Positions 33,149 through 41,827 of a stretch of 64,000 nt of DNA are shown here, in pieces. A program made the position numbers and the translations under genes. Source of the DNA: VAZQ01 sp963835165 (GTDB taxonomy: Bacteria > Pseudomonadota > Alphaproteobacteria > Rhizobiales > Xanthobacteraceae); NCBI GenBank assembly GCA_963835165.1, contig CAWIGD010000026.1, positions 53,309 through 117,308 on the forward strand. Reading direction: 5' to 3'. The notes under the pieces were generated by a model. That model was not told where the DNA came from. It was given only the letters and a program-made list of their open reading frames with translations, and searched no databases. Numbering within the stretch: the stretch's first letter is position 1; each line of letters opens with the position of its first letter.

Positions 33149-33529
33149 CTAGTCGCGCAGGCTCGGGGCGTCCGGCACCTTTTTCCAGCCGGTCAGGCTT
33201 TCGGCGATGATCTTGGTCGATTGCAACGCCGCCTGGCTCAGGGTGGCATACTCGACGATCTCGCGCTGCACGCGCGCGCCCTCGTTCTGCAGCATGTCCC
33301 GCAGGGTCTGCAGCTCGGAGATCAGCTTGTCGATCTCCTGCACCGAGGTCCCCGCCACGCGTTGCAGCAGGGAGGTGATGTTGTTGGCTACCATCTCGCT
33401 GTCGCTTTCCGGCTGGCGCCGAAGGCTGGTCGCAACATCGCGACGCACGAATTCCCGGATTTCCCCTTCCACCGCTGTCTCCACCGAGTTGTCGAGATCG
33501 GCGGAATCACGCGTATTGAGAAAGGCCAT
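33149..33529 (-). CDS. Conserved helical protein of unknown function
   Basis: A 126-residue cytoplasmic protein from ATG 33529. It lacks a signal peptide or membrane segment and is largely helical with acidic N-terminal and coiled-coil-like central parts (VQEIDKLISELQTLRDMLQNEGARVQREIVEY, about 68-99), ending in a Lys/Pro tail. I recognise no named domain. It is followed by a strong intrinsic terminator and is divergent from nothing nearby, so it is a single-gene unit. A GC hairpin (GCGCCCG TG CGGGCGC, about 33547-33562) lies in its leader. Confidence 0.75.
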   Translation of the reverse strand: MAFLNTRDSADLDNSVETAVEGEIREFVRRDVATSLRRQPESDSEMVANNITSLLQRVAGTSVQEIDKLISELQTLRDMLQNEGARVQREIVEYATLSQAALQSTKIIAESLTGWKKVPDAPSLRD

Positions 33530-33700
33530 GTTTGATACCCCCGTTGCGCGCCCGTGCGGGCGCAAATCCACCCCCGCGATTGCCGCACGAAAATGTGACC
33601 GCTTCGCGACCAAATGGAACCGGCCGCCGCGCTTTTCCGGCGTTTTGGGCGAATAACGGGCTGTTCTCTGCCCCTTCCGGCCGGAGCAGGTGGGCGGGTC

Positions 33701-34231
33701 CTATTTCGCGGCGGCCTTGAGCTTGTCGTAGAGGAAGACGAAATCCTGCTTGTCGAGCGGCTTGTGGCAGTTGAAGCAGGCAGTGAGATTGGCCGCGGTG
33801 TTGGGGCTCTTGTCCGCCTTGAAGGCCTGATACTCCCAGTCGCCGTTGCGGACATTGTCGGGGTATTCGGCGCCCCAGCCCGTGCGCTTTTCCATGACCG
33901 CATAGCCGAGGAGGTTGCCCTTGATAAAGCGGCCGTCGGCGTCTTTTTCCGGATTGCCCTGGGCATCGAGCTTGGCGGCGTATTGCAGCATGGTGATCAC
34001 GGTGCCGTCCGGCAGCGGCTCGCCCTTCTTGGCGGCGTCGAGGGCTTGCGCGCTGGTGTAGAACTCGCGGAACTGCTTGTTGTCGGCGCGATCGACGGTG
34101 GTAAATAGCACGCCCGTTGCGTGGTTGTCGGGAAAGGCGACCTTGTCCCCGCCGCCGCGAGCAGGGGCTAAGGCCGTGAATGCCGCGACCGCGGCGATCG
34201 ACGCAGTGGCGACGTGGATGCGGATTGTCAT
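33701..34231 (-). CDS. Cytochrome P460 family protein
   Basis: A 176-residue exported c-type haem protein from ATG 34231 (GGGGGAGAC upstream). The N-terminus (MTIRIHVATASIAAVAAFTALAP) is a signal peptide. The single haem-binding motif is CFNCHK near residue 155. The mature chain has the P460 family segments NKQFREFYTSAQALDAAKKGEPLPDGTVI and GRFIKGNLLGYAVMEKR, with WGAEYPDNVRNGDWEYQAF. P460 enzymes oxidise hydroxylamine or detoxify NO in the periplasm; many family members have unknown roles. It is divergent from a phosphatase gene. Confidence 0.9.
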   Translation of the reverse strand: MTIRIHVATASIAAVAAFTALAPARGGGDKVAFPDNHATGVLFTTVDRADNKQFREFYTSAQALDAAKKGEPLPDGTVITMLQYAAKLDAQGNPEKDADGRFIKGNLLGYAVMEKRTGWGAEYPDNVRNGDWEYQAFKADKSPNTAANLTACFNCHKPLDKQDFVFLYDKLKAAAK

Positions 34232-34415
34232 GGTGTCTCCCCCTTGCGCTGTTGCCGCGACCGGCGCCCGCGTTTCGCAGGTGACTAGAGGCGCGGCTTC
34301 GAGGACCTGCCCCGTCATCATATTCGCCGCCCTCGCGCCGCGGTTGTAAAATGGCGGTGATGCGGCCACATCGAATCACGCTCGCGCGCCGTCCGCCCCT
34401 CGGCCGGGTTTGACC

Positions 34416-35120
34416 ATGCCTCTCGTCGCTCCGCGCCTCACCTTCGCGATCGGCGATATCCACGGCTGCCTCGACAAGCTGCGCCGCCTGCTGGCGGCGT
34501 GCGAGGCCCATGCCGCCGGCCGGCCGGCGCGCTTCGTCTGTCTCGGCGACTACATCGATCGTGGGCCGGACAGCCGGGGCGTGGTCGAACTCCTGATGCG
34601 GCGGCAGCAGGCGCAGCCGGGCACGATGGTCTGCCTGCGCGGCAACCATGAGCAGATGGCGATCGCGGCGCACGAGGACGAGCGCGCCATGGCGTTGTGG
34701 CTGCGGAACAGCGGCGCCACCACGCAACGCAACTATCGGCGCACCCATGGCCGCATCGAGGAGGCCCATCTCGCCTGGCTGCGCGCCCTGCCGTTCTGCC
34801 ACGACGACGGGCTGCGCTTCTTCGTGCATGCCGGCATTGATCTGACCAGACCGCTCGACCAGCAGGACGACGAGGTGATGGTGTGGATGCGCGAGCCGTT
34901 CCTCACCGATTGCGACCGGGTCGACTGCGGGCGCTTCATCGTGCACGGCCACACCCCGCTTCGCACCGGCATGCCCGACCTGCGCAAGCGCCGCGTCAAC
35001 CTCGACACCGCCGCGGTGATCGGCGGCCCGCTGACCGCGGCGGTGTTCGACGAAACGCAGCCGGAGCCGCTGGAATTCCTGACCGCGCCCGAGCGGGGGT
35101 GGCTCGACTGGCTGCGGTGA
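34416..35120 (+). CDS. PP2A-type metallophosphoesterase (Ser/Thr phosphatase family)
   Basis: A 234-residue metal-dependent phosphatase. The three binuclear-metal motifs are in order: FAIGDIHGCLDKL (about 10-22), LGDYIDRGPDSRGVVELL (about 44-61) and CLRGNHEQM (about 71-79), with later metal-binding His in VHAGIDL and IVHGHTPL. This is the arrangement of lambda-phosphatase/ApaH-like enzymes. The substrate (phosphoprotein or dinucleotide) is not evident. ATG 34416 is used; there is no strong ribosome site. It is divergent from the cytochrome P460 gene. Confidence 0.92.
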   Translation: MPLVAPRLTFAIGDIHGCLDKLRRLLAACEAHAAGRPARFVCLGDYIDRGPDSRGVVELLMRRQQAQPGTMVCLRGNHEQMAIAAHEDERAMALWLRNSGATTQRNYRRTHGRIEEAHLAWLRALPFCHDDGLRFFVHAGIDLTRPLDQQDDEVMVWMREPFLTDCDRVDCGRFIVHGHTPLRTGMPDLRKRRVNLDTAAVIGGPLTAAVFDETQPEPLEFLTAPERGWLDWLR

Positions 35121-35310
35121 TGGGGACTGCGCGGGCCCCGACCGAATTCAGGCCCGATGCAGGAAGGCCCCGGCCTTGTGCACATGCGCGCATTGAAGCT
35201 GCGCCGGGATTCGAGAGCGCCTAATATCCCCGCGAATTGATCGATGCTCACGCAGGCCGTGCACAGGCATCGCTCGGGTGTGACCTCCGGATCGCTGCGA
35301 AGGGCACGAC

Positions 35311-35952
35311 ATGGCCGCCATCGACCGCGACTTGCTCGACTTTGCCGGCACCAGCCGCTTCGCCACGCTCCTTGCCGATCCGCCCTGGCAGTTCACCAAC
35401 AAGACCGGAAAGGTCGCGCCCGAGCACAAGCGGCTGTCGCGTTACGGCACCATGCGACTGCCCGAGATCATGGCGCTGCCGGTCGAGCAGCTCGCGGCCC
35501 CGACGGCCCATCTCTATCTCTGGTGCCCGAACGCGCTTCTGCCCGACGGCATCGCGGTGATGAAGGCCTGGGGCTTCACCTACAAGTCCAACATTGTCTG
35601 GCACAAGGTGCGCAAGGACGGCGGCTCGGACGGGCGCGGTGTCGGCTTCTACTTCCGCAACGTCACCGAGCTGCTGTTGTTCGGCGTGCGCGGCAAGAAC
35701 GCACGCACACTGGCGCCGGGACGGCGGCAGGTGAATTTGCTGGCGACGCGCAAGCGCGAGCACTCGCGCAAGCCGGACGAGCAATACACAATCATCGAAG
35801 CGTGCAGTCCGGGCCCCTATCTCGAATTGTTCGCGCGCGGCACCCGCAAGGGCTGGGCGACCTGGGGCAATCAAGCCGCCGATGACTACCGGCCGACCTG
35901 GAAGACGTATTCACATCATTCGGCGGCCGGCAGGATCATTGCCGCCGAATAG
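35311..35952 (+). CDS. MT-A70 family adenine-N6 methyltransferase
   Basis: A 213-residue methyltransferase with the catalytic DPPW motif (LLADPPWQFTNK, about 20-31) and the MT-A70 elements LYLWCPNALLPDGIAVMKAWGF, SNIVWHKVRKDG, TELLLFGVRG and PGPYLELFARG. Bacterial members usually methylate DNA adenine, often on phages or as orphan enzymes. No restriction endonuclease gene lies beside it, so it appears to be solitary. Whether it acts in regulation or is an integrated-element relic cannot be decided from context. Confidence 0.92.
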   Translation: MAAIDRDLLDFAGTSRFATLLADPPWQFTNKTGKVAPEHKRLSRYGTMRLPEIMALPVEQLAAPTAHLYLWCPNALLPDGIAVMKAWGFTYKSNIVWHKVRKDGGSDGRGVGFYFRNVTELLLFGVRGKNARTLAPGRRQVNLLATRKREHSRKPDEQYTIIEACSPGPYLELFARGTRKGWATWGNQAADDYRPTWKTYSHHSAAGRIIAAE

Positions 35953-36076
35953 CGGTACCTCCGTACGTCGACTCCGCGCTGTGCCTCGCGGGCTTGTGAC
36001 GGCGCTCGGCTTGTGGCCGGTCCGGTCCGGGATCATTCTCGAACGCGCAATCCCACATCACCATGCGGAGGAAGCC

Positions 36077-36538
36077 ATGACCAAGATGCTCGTGACGGCC
36101 GCTCTGCTGGCCGCTCTGCTACCGGCGACTGCGGCGTCGGCCGATGACCACGTGATTGCGCCTCCCGACAGCCTCAAATGGTCGGCCGGCCCGCCGGCGC
36201 TGCCGCCGGGCGCGCAGATCGCGATCGTGAGCGGCGACCCCGGCAAGGAGGGCCTCTACGTGCTTCGGCTCAAACTGCCGGCCGGCTACAAGGTGCCGCC
36301 GCACATGCACCCCAACGATGAGAACGTCACGGTGATCTCCGGCACGTTCAACATCGCGATGGGCGAAAAATTCGACGACAGCAAGGGGCCGGGGCTCAAG
36401 ACCGGCAGCTTCGCGAAGGCGCCCAAGGGAATGGCGCATTACGCGTGGTTTCCGGAGGAGACGATCATCCAGATCCACGGCCTCGGGCCCTCGGGCGTCA
36501 CTTACGTCAATCCGGCTGACGATCCGCGCAAGCAGTAG
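36077..36538 (+). CDS. Exported cupin domain protein
   Basis: A 153-residue protein from ATG 36077 (GCGGAGGAAG upstream) with a signal peptide (MLVTAALLAALLPATAASA). The double-stranded beta-helix has KVPPHMHPNDENVTVISG, giving the metal-binding His-x-His and Glu of cupin motif 1, and GMAHYAWFPEETIIQIHG as motif 2 with its His. It is therefore probably a metal-binding periplasmic cupin. The substrate is unknown. No operon partner. Confidence 0.87.
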   Translation: MTKMLVTAALLAALLPATAASADDHVIAPPDSLKWSAGPPALPPGAQIAIVSGDPGKEGLYVLRLKLPAGYKVPPHMHPNDENVTVISGTFNIAMGEKFDDSKGPGLKTGSFAKAPKGMAHYAWFPEETIIQIHGLGPSGVTYVNPADDPRKQ

Positions 36539-36574
36539 ACCCGGCGGCCGCCGGCGCGCGTGCGATCCGGCAAG

Positions 36575-36620
36575 TCTCGGCGCGTCAGGTCTCGGCGCGT
36601 CAAGTCTCGCGCGCCACGTG
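36575..36620. repeat. Short direct repeats after cupin gene
   Basis: GTCTCGGCGCGTCA occurs twice in a row with a third partial copy (about 36573-36610: CAAGTCTCGGCGCGTCAGGT, then CTCGGCGCGTCAAGTCTCG). No gene is encoded. Confidence 0.6.
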
Positions 36621-36655
36621 TCGATGCGTGACGTCCGACGCTAAAAGCCTCGACG

Positions 36656-36684
36656 CGGGGCAAGGGTTCGATCCTCGCCCCGCG
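36656..36684 (-). terminator. GC hairpin after the small Lys-rich gene
   Basis: GCGGGGCAAGG and CCTCGCCCCGC form an 11-bp stem with one mismatch and a 7-base loop, 16 bp downstream of the stop of the minus-strand small gene. There is no long T run, so it is a moderate terminator candidate. The loop GTTCGAT recalls a tRNA T loop, but no tRNA is present. Confidence 0.4.
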
Positions 36685-36699
36685 GAGCAACTCGTTCTC

Positions 36700-36846
36700 T
36701 CATGGACCTTTCTTGCCGTAGGGATTCTGGCCGGGCTGACCCTGTCCCGCGGTGAACGGTGACGGCGCCGCGCCCTTGTCCTTCTTGTTCTTGTCCTGCT
36801 TCGGTTTCTTCTTTTCCTTGTTGCTGCGCATTTGACCCTTGGCCAT
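36700..36846 (-). CDS. Small Lys-rich protein of 48 residues
   Basis: A 48-residue basic protein starting at ATG 36846 behind an excellent AAGGAGGAA ribosome site. It opens MAKGQMRSNKEKKKPKQDKN and continues as a Lys-rich stretch, then a Pro/Gly/Gln-rich tail ending NPYGKKGP. Very similar small basic proteins are common in this bacterial group, but their role is unknown; binding of nucleic acid is a guess from charge. It is not in an operon. Confidence 0.75.
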   Translation of the reverse strand: MAKGQMRSNKEKKKPKQDKNKKDKGAAPSPFTAGQGQPGQNPYGKKGP

Positions 36847-36950
36847 GACGTTCCTCCTTGGCTTGCCAGCTCTTGCGAGTCGCGGATGAATTCAAGCGCC
36901 CCGCCGCGCCGGTTGCAAGTGAGCGTTCACCCGGAACGGAGGCGGCGGCA

Positions 36951-37154
36951 TGTCCCGGGCGAGCGTAGCGGGACACCGATCTCGGGCTTGCCCGAGATCG
37001 GCAGTTAGACGACGCAAGTCGGGTAAACCCGACTTGCGTGGACCTAGGGGCGACACGATGGATCGCGCCCCTCAACCATATTGCGCTTCGCGCTTCTGGG
37101 TACCGGCTCTCGTTCCGCTCGCGCAAGCGGCGCTCGCTGCACCGGCCGGGACAC
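36951..37154. repeat. Dispersed GTGTCCCGG repeat, copy R2
   Basis: Runs from TGTCCCGGG (36951) to CCGGGACAC (ending 37154). It carries the same two perfect hairpins as R1 (36978-36999 and 37012-37039), nearly base for base, which indicates recent spread or gene conversion. The spacer 36847-37190 holds no gene besides this element. Confidence 0.85.
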
Positions 37155-37190
37155 GAGACCGGCAGTGAGCGGGCGCCTCGGCATGACGAG

Positions 37191-37631
37191 CTACGCGCGC
37201 TTGGTCTTCTTTCTTGCTCGCCGTTTCTTCGGCGGCGGCTTGAACACCATGCCTTCGAGCTTCATGCCGTCGGGATCGGTGAAATAGACCGCGTAGTACG
37301 AGGGCTCGTAATACGCGCCCGGCGGATCGACCACGTTCATGCCGTGCTCGACGAGGAAGGCGCCGAGCGCGTCCACATCCCTGCGGCTCGAGAGCTCGAA
37401 CGCGTAATGGTGAAAGCCGATGTCGCCCTTGCGGTACTTGTGCGTCTTGCCCTTGGCGTCGGCGGCGGCGATCCAGAACAGGGTCTTGCCGTTGCTCCAG
37501 CCCGCCATGTCGGGATATTCGTGCTTGAGCTTGAAGCCGAGAAAGCCGAGCACCTTGCCGTAGAACGTCTTCGAGCGCGCGAAGTTGCCGACGCTGAGCA
37601 CGAGGTGATCGATGCCGACGACGCGGGGCAC
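37191..37631 (-). CDS. VOC family (glyoxalase-like) protein
   Basis: A 146-residue vicinal-oxygen-chelate protein with a GTG start at 37631. VGIDHLVLSVGNFARSKTFYGKVLGFLGF gives the first beta-alpha-beta module with the metal His. The second module has GFHHYAFELSSRRDVDAL with a further His and VYFTDPDGMKLEGMVF with Glu, so a divalent metal site is likely. A Lys/Arg tail (PPPKKRRARKKTKRA) ends it. It starts 5 bp after the uvrB stop, so it is probably cotranslated with uvrB. The reaction is unknown. Confidence 0.87.
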   Translation of the reverse strand: MPRVVGIDHLVLSVGNFARSKTFYGKVLGFLGFKLKHEYPDMAGWSNGKTLFWIAAADAKGKTHKYRKGDIGFHHYAFELSSRRDVDALGAFLVEHGMNVVDPPGAYYEPSYYAVYFTDPDGMKLEGMVFKPPPKKRRARKKTKRA

Positions 37632-37636
37632 GCGTG

Positions 37637-40516
37637 CTACCGCCCGCGCGGCTTCCAGCCGCCGCGCATGCCGGCACGGCCGGAGGTCGAGCGCGGGCCG
37701 GGACGATAGGGCTTGGACTCCCGCTGCGGGCCCATCTCGTCGAGATCAGGCTTGCGCGGCCCGTCGCGCTTCGCGCCTTTCGACCCGGTCCCGCCGGGAC
37801 GCAGCGGCAGGCTCTCGTGGTAGAGCGCGATCCCCATCTCGTCGAGCTCGGGCTTGTGCACCTTGCTGCGCGCACCGGCCGGGCGTCCGCCGGCGCCGGG
37901 ATTCTTCGCGGTGGGGTCGTCCACCACCGCGAGCTCGGTGGTGCGCAGGCGCTTGATCTCGTCGCGCAGGCGCGCGGCCTCCTCGAAGTCGAGGTCGGCG
38001 GCGGCCTCCCGCATGCGGGTTTCGAGATCGGAGATCACCGCCTCGAAATTGTGGCCGATGGTGGCGGCGTCCTCTTCGCCGATGCCGGAGAGCCCGCCGC
38101 CGGTCGAGATCAGGACGTGGTCGCGCTCGTACACGCTGGAGAGAATGTCGCCGATCGACTTCTTGATGCTCTCGGGCGTGATGCCGTTGGCGGCATTGAA
38201 CGCCTCCTGCTTCTCGCGGCGCCGGTTGGTCTCGGCCATGGCGCGCTCCATCGAGCCGGTCACGGTGTCGGCGTAGAGGATGACGCGGCCGTCGATGTTG
38301 CGGGCGGCGCGGCCGATGGTCTGAACGAGCGAGGTCTCGCTGCGCAGGAATCCTTCCTTGTCGGCGTCGAGGATCGCCACCAGGGCGCATTCCGGAATGT
38401 CGAGGCCTTCGCGCAGGAGGTTGATGCCGACCAGCGCGTCGAAGGCGCCGAGGCGCAGGTCGCGGATGATCTCGATGCGTTCGAGCGTATCGATGTCGGA
38501 GTGCATGTAGCGCACGCGGATGCCCTGCTCGTGCAGGTATTCCGTGAGGTCCTCGGCCATGCGCTTGGTCAGCACGGTCACCAGCGAGCGGTAGCCGCGC
38601 TGCGCCACCTGGCGCACCTCGCCGACGAGGTCGTCGACCTGGGTGCGCGCCGGCCGCACCTCGACCGGCGGGTCGATGAGCCCGGTGGGGCGGATCACCT
38701 GCTCGGCGAAGATGCCGTGCGCCTGCTCGATCTCCCACGAGCCCGGCGTCGCCGACACGCCCATGGTCTGCGGGCGCATGGCGTCCCATTCCTCGAACCG
38801 CAGCGGCCGGTTGTCCATGCACGACGGCAGGCGGAAACCGTATTCCGCCAGGGTCGCCTTGCGGCGGAAGTCGCCGCGGAACATGCCACCGAGCTGCGGG
38901 ATGGTGACGTGGCTCTCGTCCACGAACACCAGCGCATTGTCCGGAACGTATTCGAACAACGTGGGCGGCGGCTCGCCCGGCTTGCGGCCGGTGAGGTAGC
39001 GCGAATAGTTCTCGATGCCGGCGCAGCTTCCGGTCGCCTCCATCATTTCGAGGTCGTAGAGGGTGCGCTGCTCCAGCCGCTGCGCTTCCAGCAGCCGGCC
39101 GGCGGCGTGGAGCTGGTCGAGCCGCCATTTCAGCTCCTGCTTGATGCCGGCGATCGCCTGCAGCAGCGTCGGGCGCGGCGTCACATAGTGCGAGTTGGCG
39201 TAGATTTTGACGAATTCCAGCTCGTCGGTCTTCTGCCCGGTGAGCGGATCGAATTCGTGGATCGCTTCGATCTCATCGCCGAACAGCAGCACGCGCCAGG
39301 CGCGGTCTTCGTAGTGGGCGGGAAAGATCTCGACCACGTCGCCGCGCACGCGGAACGCGCCGCGATAGAAGTCGCCGGCGCTGCGCTTGTACTGCAGCGC
39401 CACCAGATCGGCGATGAGCTGGCGCTGGTCGATGCGCTCGCCCTGCTTGAGGGTGAACGTCATCGCCGAATAGGTCTCGACCGAGCCGATGCCGTAGATG
39501 CACGACACCGACGCCACGATGATGACGTCGTCGCGCTCGAGCAAGGCGCGCGTCGCGCTGTGGCGCATGCGGTCGATCTGCTCGTTGATCGAGGATTCTT
39601 TCTCGATATAGGTGTCGGTGCGAGGCACGTAGGCCTCGGGCTGGTAGTAGTCGTAATAGCTGACGAAATATTCGACCGCGTTGTCCGGGAAGAAGCTCTT
39701 GAACTCGCCGTAGAGCTGGGCCGCCAGCGTCTTGTTGGGCGCGAGCACGAGCGCCGGCCGCTGGGTCGCCTCGATCACCTTGGCCATGGTGAAGGTCTTG
39801 CCGGACCCGGTGACGCCGAGCAGCACCTGGGTGCGATCCCGGCGCCTGACGCCTTCCACCAGGTCGGCGATGGCGGTGGGCTGATCGCCCTTGGGCTCGA
39901 AATCCGACTGGATCACCAGCGGCCGGCCGCCTTCGGATTTTTCCGGTCGCGGCGGACGGTGCGGCGTCCACGGCCGCTCGCCGAATTCCGGGCGGCCCTC
40001 GCGCAGCAGCGTCTCCAGCGCCTGCACCGTGGAGGCGGCGCCGGTGATCCCGCGAAAGGTCGTGATTGCGTTCTTGTCGGCGGTGCCGGCGCCGGCCGCA
40101 TCGTCGCCCTCGAAACCGAGCGCCTGCGCGAGCTCGGCGTCCACGCCCGACGGCGTCGCGTCCGAGGGTGCGGGACCATAGCCCGCCTGCGGCGCCTCGC
40201 CGAACCCGGTCGACTTGCGCGCCCGGTGGGCGGCCGAAAAATCGGCGCGGCGGTCGAACGAATTGTCCGCCGGCGGCTTTAGCCCGGTCTGCGAGCCCGG
40301 TCCCGCGGTGCCCTGGCCGATGCCCGGATTGAGCAACTCCGCGAGCGCCGGGTCGGTCGGCGGCAGGTCGGGCCGCGAGGCCTTGGCGCGCGTGGGCCGC
40401 GCCGGATCTTTCTTCGAATGCTTGGCCGGGTCGCGCCCGGGCTTGCGTCCGGGTGCTTGTCTGCGCCCCCGCTCGGGTTCCTGCGGCGCGTCGGGTTCGT
40501 CGGGAGCTTTCGCCAT
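37637..40516 (-). CDS. uvrB: Excinuclease ABC subunit UvrB, long form
   Basis: DNA damage-recognition helicase of nucleotide excision repair, which loads UvrC after UvrA. It has 959 residues, against about 670 in E. coli. The extra length is an N-terminal extension of about 200 residues (basic, Ala/Pro-rich, probably disordered) and a C-terminal tail with two similar blocks (HKPELDEMG and RKPDLDEMG). The core starts near SDFEPKGDQPTAIADLVEG and includes Walker A GVTGSGKT, the beta-hairpin YYDYYQPEAYVP, the DEAD-type LVFVDESH, and motifs REGLDIPE and QTIGRAARN. The UVR motif MREAAADLDFEEAARLRDEI binds UvrC. All motifs are intact. The long form is known in Hyphomicrobiales. Confidence 0.97.
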   Translation of the reverse strand: MAKAPDEPDAPQEPERGRRQAPGRKPGRDPAKHSKKDPARPTRAKASRPDLPPTDPALAELLNPGIGQGTAGPGSQTGLKPPADNSFDRRADFSAAHRARKSTGFGEAPQAGYGPAPSDATPSGVDAELAQALGFEGDDAAGAGTADKNAITTFRGITGAASTVQALETLLREGRPEFGERPWTPHRPPRPEKSEGGRPLVIQSDFEPKGDQPTAIADLVEGVRRRDRTQVLLGVTGSGKTFTMAKVIEATQRPALVLAPNKTLAAQLYGEFKSFFPDNAVEYFVSYYDYYQPEAYVPRTDTYIEKESSINEQIDRMRHSATRALLERDDVIIVASVSCIYGIGSVETYSAMTFTLKQGERIDQRQLIADLVALQYKRSAGDFYRGAFRVRGDVVEIFPAHYEDRAWRVLLFGDEIEAIHEFDPLTGQKTDELEFVKIYANSHYVTPRPTLLQAIAGIKQELKWRLDQLHAAGRLLEAQRLEQRTLYDLEMMEATGSCAGIENYSRYLTGRKPGEPPPTLFEYVPDNALVFVDESHVTIPQLGGMFRGDFRRKATLAEYGFRLPSCMDNRPLRFEEWDAMRPQTMGVSATPGSWEIEQAHGIFAEQVIRPTGLIDPPVEVRPARTQVDDLVGEVRQVAQRGYRSLVTVLTKRMAEDLTEYLHEQGIRVRYMHSDIDTLERIEIIRDLRLGAFDALVGINLLREGLDIPECALVAILDADKEGFLRSETSLVQTIGRAARNIDGRVILYADTVTGSMERAMAETNRRREKQEAFNAANGITPESIKKSIGDILSSVYERDHVLISTGGGLSGIGEEDAATIGHNFEAVISDLETRMREAAADLDFEEAARLRDEIKRLRTTELAVVDDPTAKNPGAGGRPAGARSKVHKPELDEMGIALYHESLPLRPGGTGSKGAKRDGPRKPDLDEMGPQRESKPYRPGPRSTSGRAGMRGGWKPRGR

Positions 40517-40665
40517 CGCTGAAATATGGAGCCTGGGCTATGATCGTAAAAGGGCGGAACAGGGGTTCCGCGCCACAAATCCCCATGCGCTGGCTTGCGG
40601 CGCATCCATCGAACGGGATGGTGCCGGCGCACGTCCGCAGCGGGGGAAAAGCGCGAGGGAACGCA

Positions 40666-41661
40666 ATGGGTCACGCACGACGCGGATTGACGCGGCGGCA
40701 GATACTGAAGGCTTCGGCGGGCGCGCTGCCGCTCATCGCGGTCACTCGATCCGCCGCGGCGCAGGCCGCCTATCCGGCACGGCCGGTCAAGGTGGTGATT
40801 CCCTATCCGCCGGCGGGCGGCGCCGACACGGTGGGGCGCATCCTGTTCCAGAAGCTCGGCGACATGTGGGGCCAGCAATTCGTCATCGACAATCGCGGCG
40901 GCGCCGGCGGCACCATCGCCGCCGCGGCGGTGGCCAAGGCGGATCGCGACGGCTACACCATCATGTATGACGCCACCGCCCACTCGGTGAACCCGTCGCT
41001 CTACTCCAATCTGCCTTATGACACCGTCCGGGACTTCCAGCCGGTCTTTCTGGCCGCGCTCGTCACCAATCTGCTGGTCGTCAACAAGTCGGTCGAGGCG
41101 AAGACCGTGGCCGACGTGATCGCGCTCGCCAAGGCGACGCCCGGCGGCCTTGACTGGGCGTCGTCGGGCAACGGCACCGTGCAGCACCTCGCGCTCGAAA
41201 TGTTCAAGCATCAGGCCGGCATCAAGCTCAATCACATCCCCTATCGCGGCGGCGGTCCCGTGCTCAACGACCTGATCGGCGGGCAGGTGAAGTTCTACTT
41301 CTCGAATGCCGCCGCCTCGATTGGGCACGTGCAGTCTGGAGTCCTCAAGTGCCTTGCCCATACCGGCCGCGGGCGGCTCGCGACCCTGCCCGATGTGCCC
41401 ACGGTTGCCGAGACGCTGCCGGGATACGAGGCCTATGAGTGGCACGGCGTGTTCGCTCCGGCCGGGACCGCGCCGGAGATCGTCGCCAAGCTCAACGCCG
41501 GCTTGAACGCGGTGCTGCGGCAACCCGACATCGTCGCGCGCCTCGCTCAGCTCAACGTCGAAGCGCGCGAGAATACGCCGGAGGAATTCCGCGCCTTCGT
41601 CGCCTCCGAGATGGACAAGTGGGGCAGGGTGGTGCGCGAGGCGAACATCAAGCTGGGATGA
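40666..41661 (+). CDS. Bug/TctC family solute-binding protein, orphan
   Basis: A 331-residue periplasmic binding protein from ATG 40666 (GCGAGGGAA upstream). It has a twin-arginine-like signal (GLTRRQILKASAGALPLIAVTRSAAAQA), Bug motifs PYPPAGGADTVGRILFQKLG, DNRGGAGGTIAAAAVAKADRDGYTI and DVPTVAETLPGYEA. No TctA/TctB genes are adjacent; the nearest pair is at 13-15 kb. It is followed by a dispersed repeat and a hydrolase gene. The ligand is unknown; many Bug paralogues in such genomes lack a dedicated permease. Confidence 0.92.
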   Translation: MGHARRGLTRRQILKASAGALPLIAVTRSAAAQAAYPARPVKVVIPYPPAGGADTVGRILFQKLGDMWGQQFVIDNRGGAGGTIAAAAVAKADRDGYTIMYDATAHSVNPSLYSNLPYDTVRDFQPVFLAALVTNLLVVNKSVEAKTVADVIALAKATPGGLDWASSGNGTVQHLALEMFKHQAGIKLNHIPYRGGGPVLNDLIGGQVKFYFSNAAASIGHVQSGVLKCLAHTGRGRLATLPDVPTVAETLPGYEAYEWHGVFAPAGTAPEIVAKLNAGLNAVLRQPDIVARLAQLNVEARENTPEEFRAFVASEMDKWGRVVREANIKLG

Positions 41662-41682
41662 GTGCCGCGCGACATTATGCGG

Positions 41683-41817
41683 GTGTCCCGGACGCGGTGC
41701 AGCGCGAAGCGTTTGCGTAGCGGTGCACCGCTGATCCGCGACCGCCTCGGAGCGGAACGGTCCCGGGTCTGCGGCGCAACACTTCGCTTCGCTCGCGTTG
41801 CGCCGCGCCCGGGACAC
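41683..41817. repeat. Dispersed GTGTCCCGG repeat, copy R3
   Basis: Bounded by GTGTCCCGG (41683) and CCGGGACAC (ending 41817), with internal dyads (GTGCAGCGCGAAGC ... GCGGTGCACC and GCGGCGCAACACTTCGC ... GCGTTGCGCCGC). It ends 10 bp before the ATG of the amidohydrolase, leaving no room for a normal ribosome site. Confidence 0.8.
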
Positions 41818-41827
41818 ACGATCAACT

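Noticed and set aside
36656..36684. Possible tRNA 3' half (GGTTCGATCC flanked by paired bases)
   Set aside because: Upstream sequence gives no D or anticodon arm and no acceptor stem; the motif is explained by a GC hairpin.
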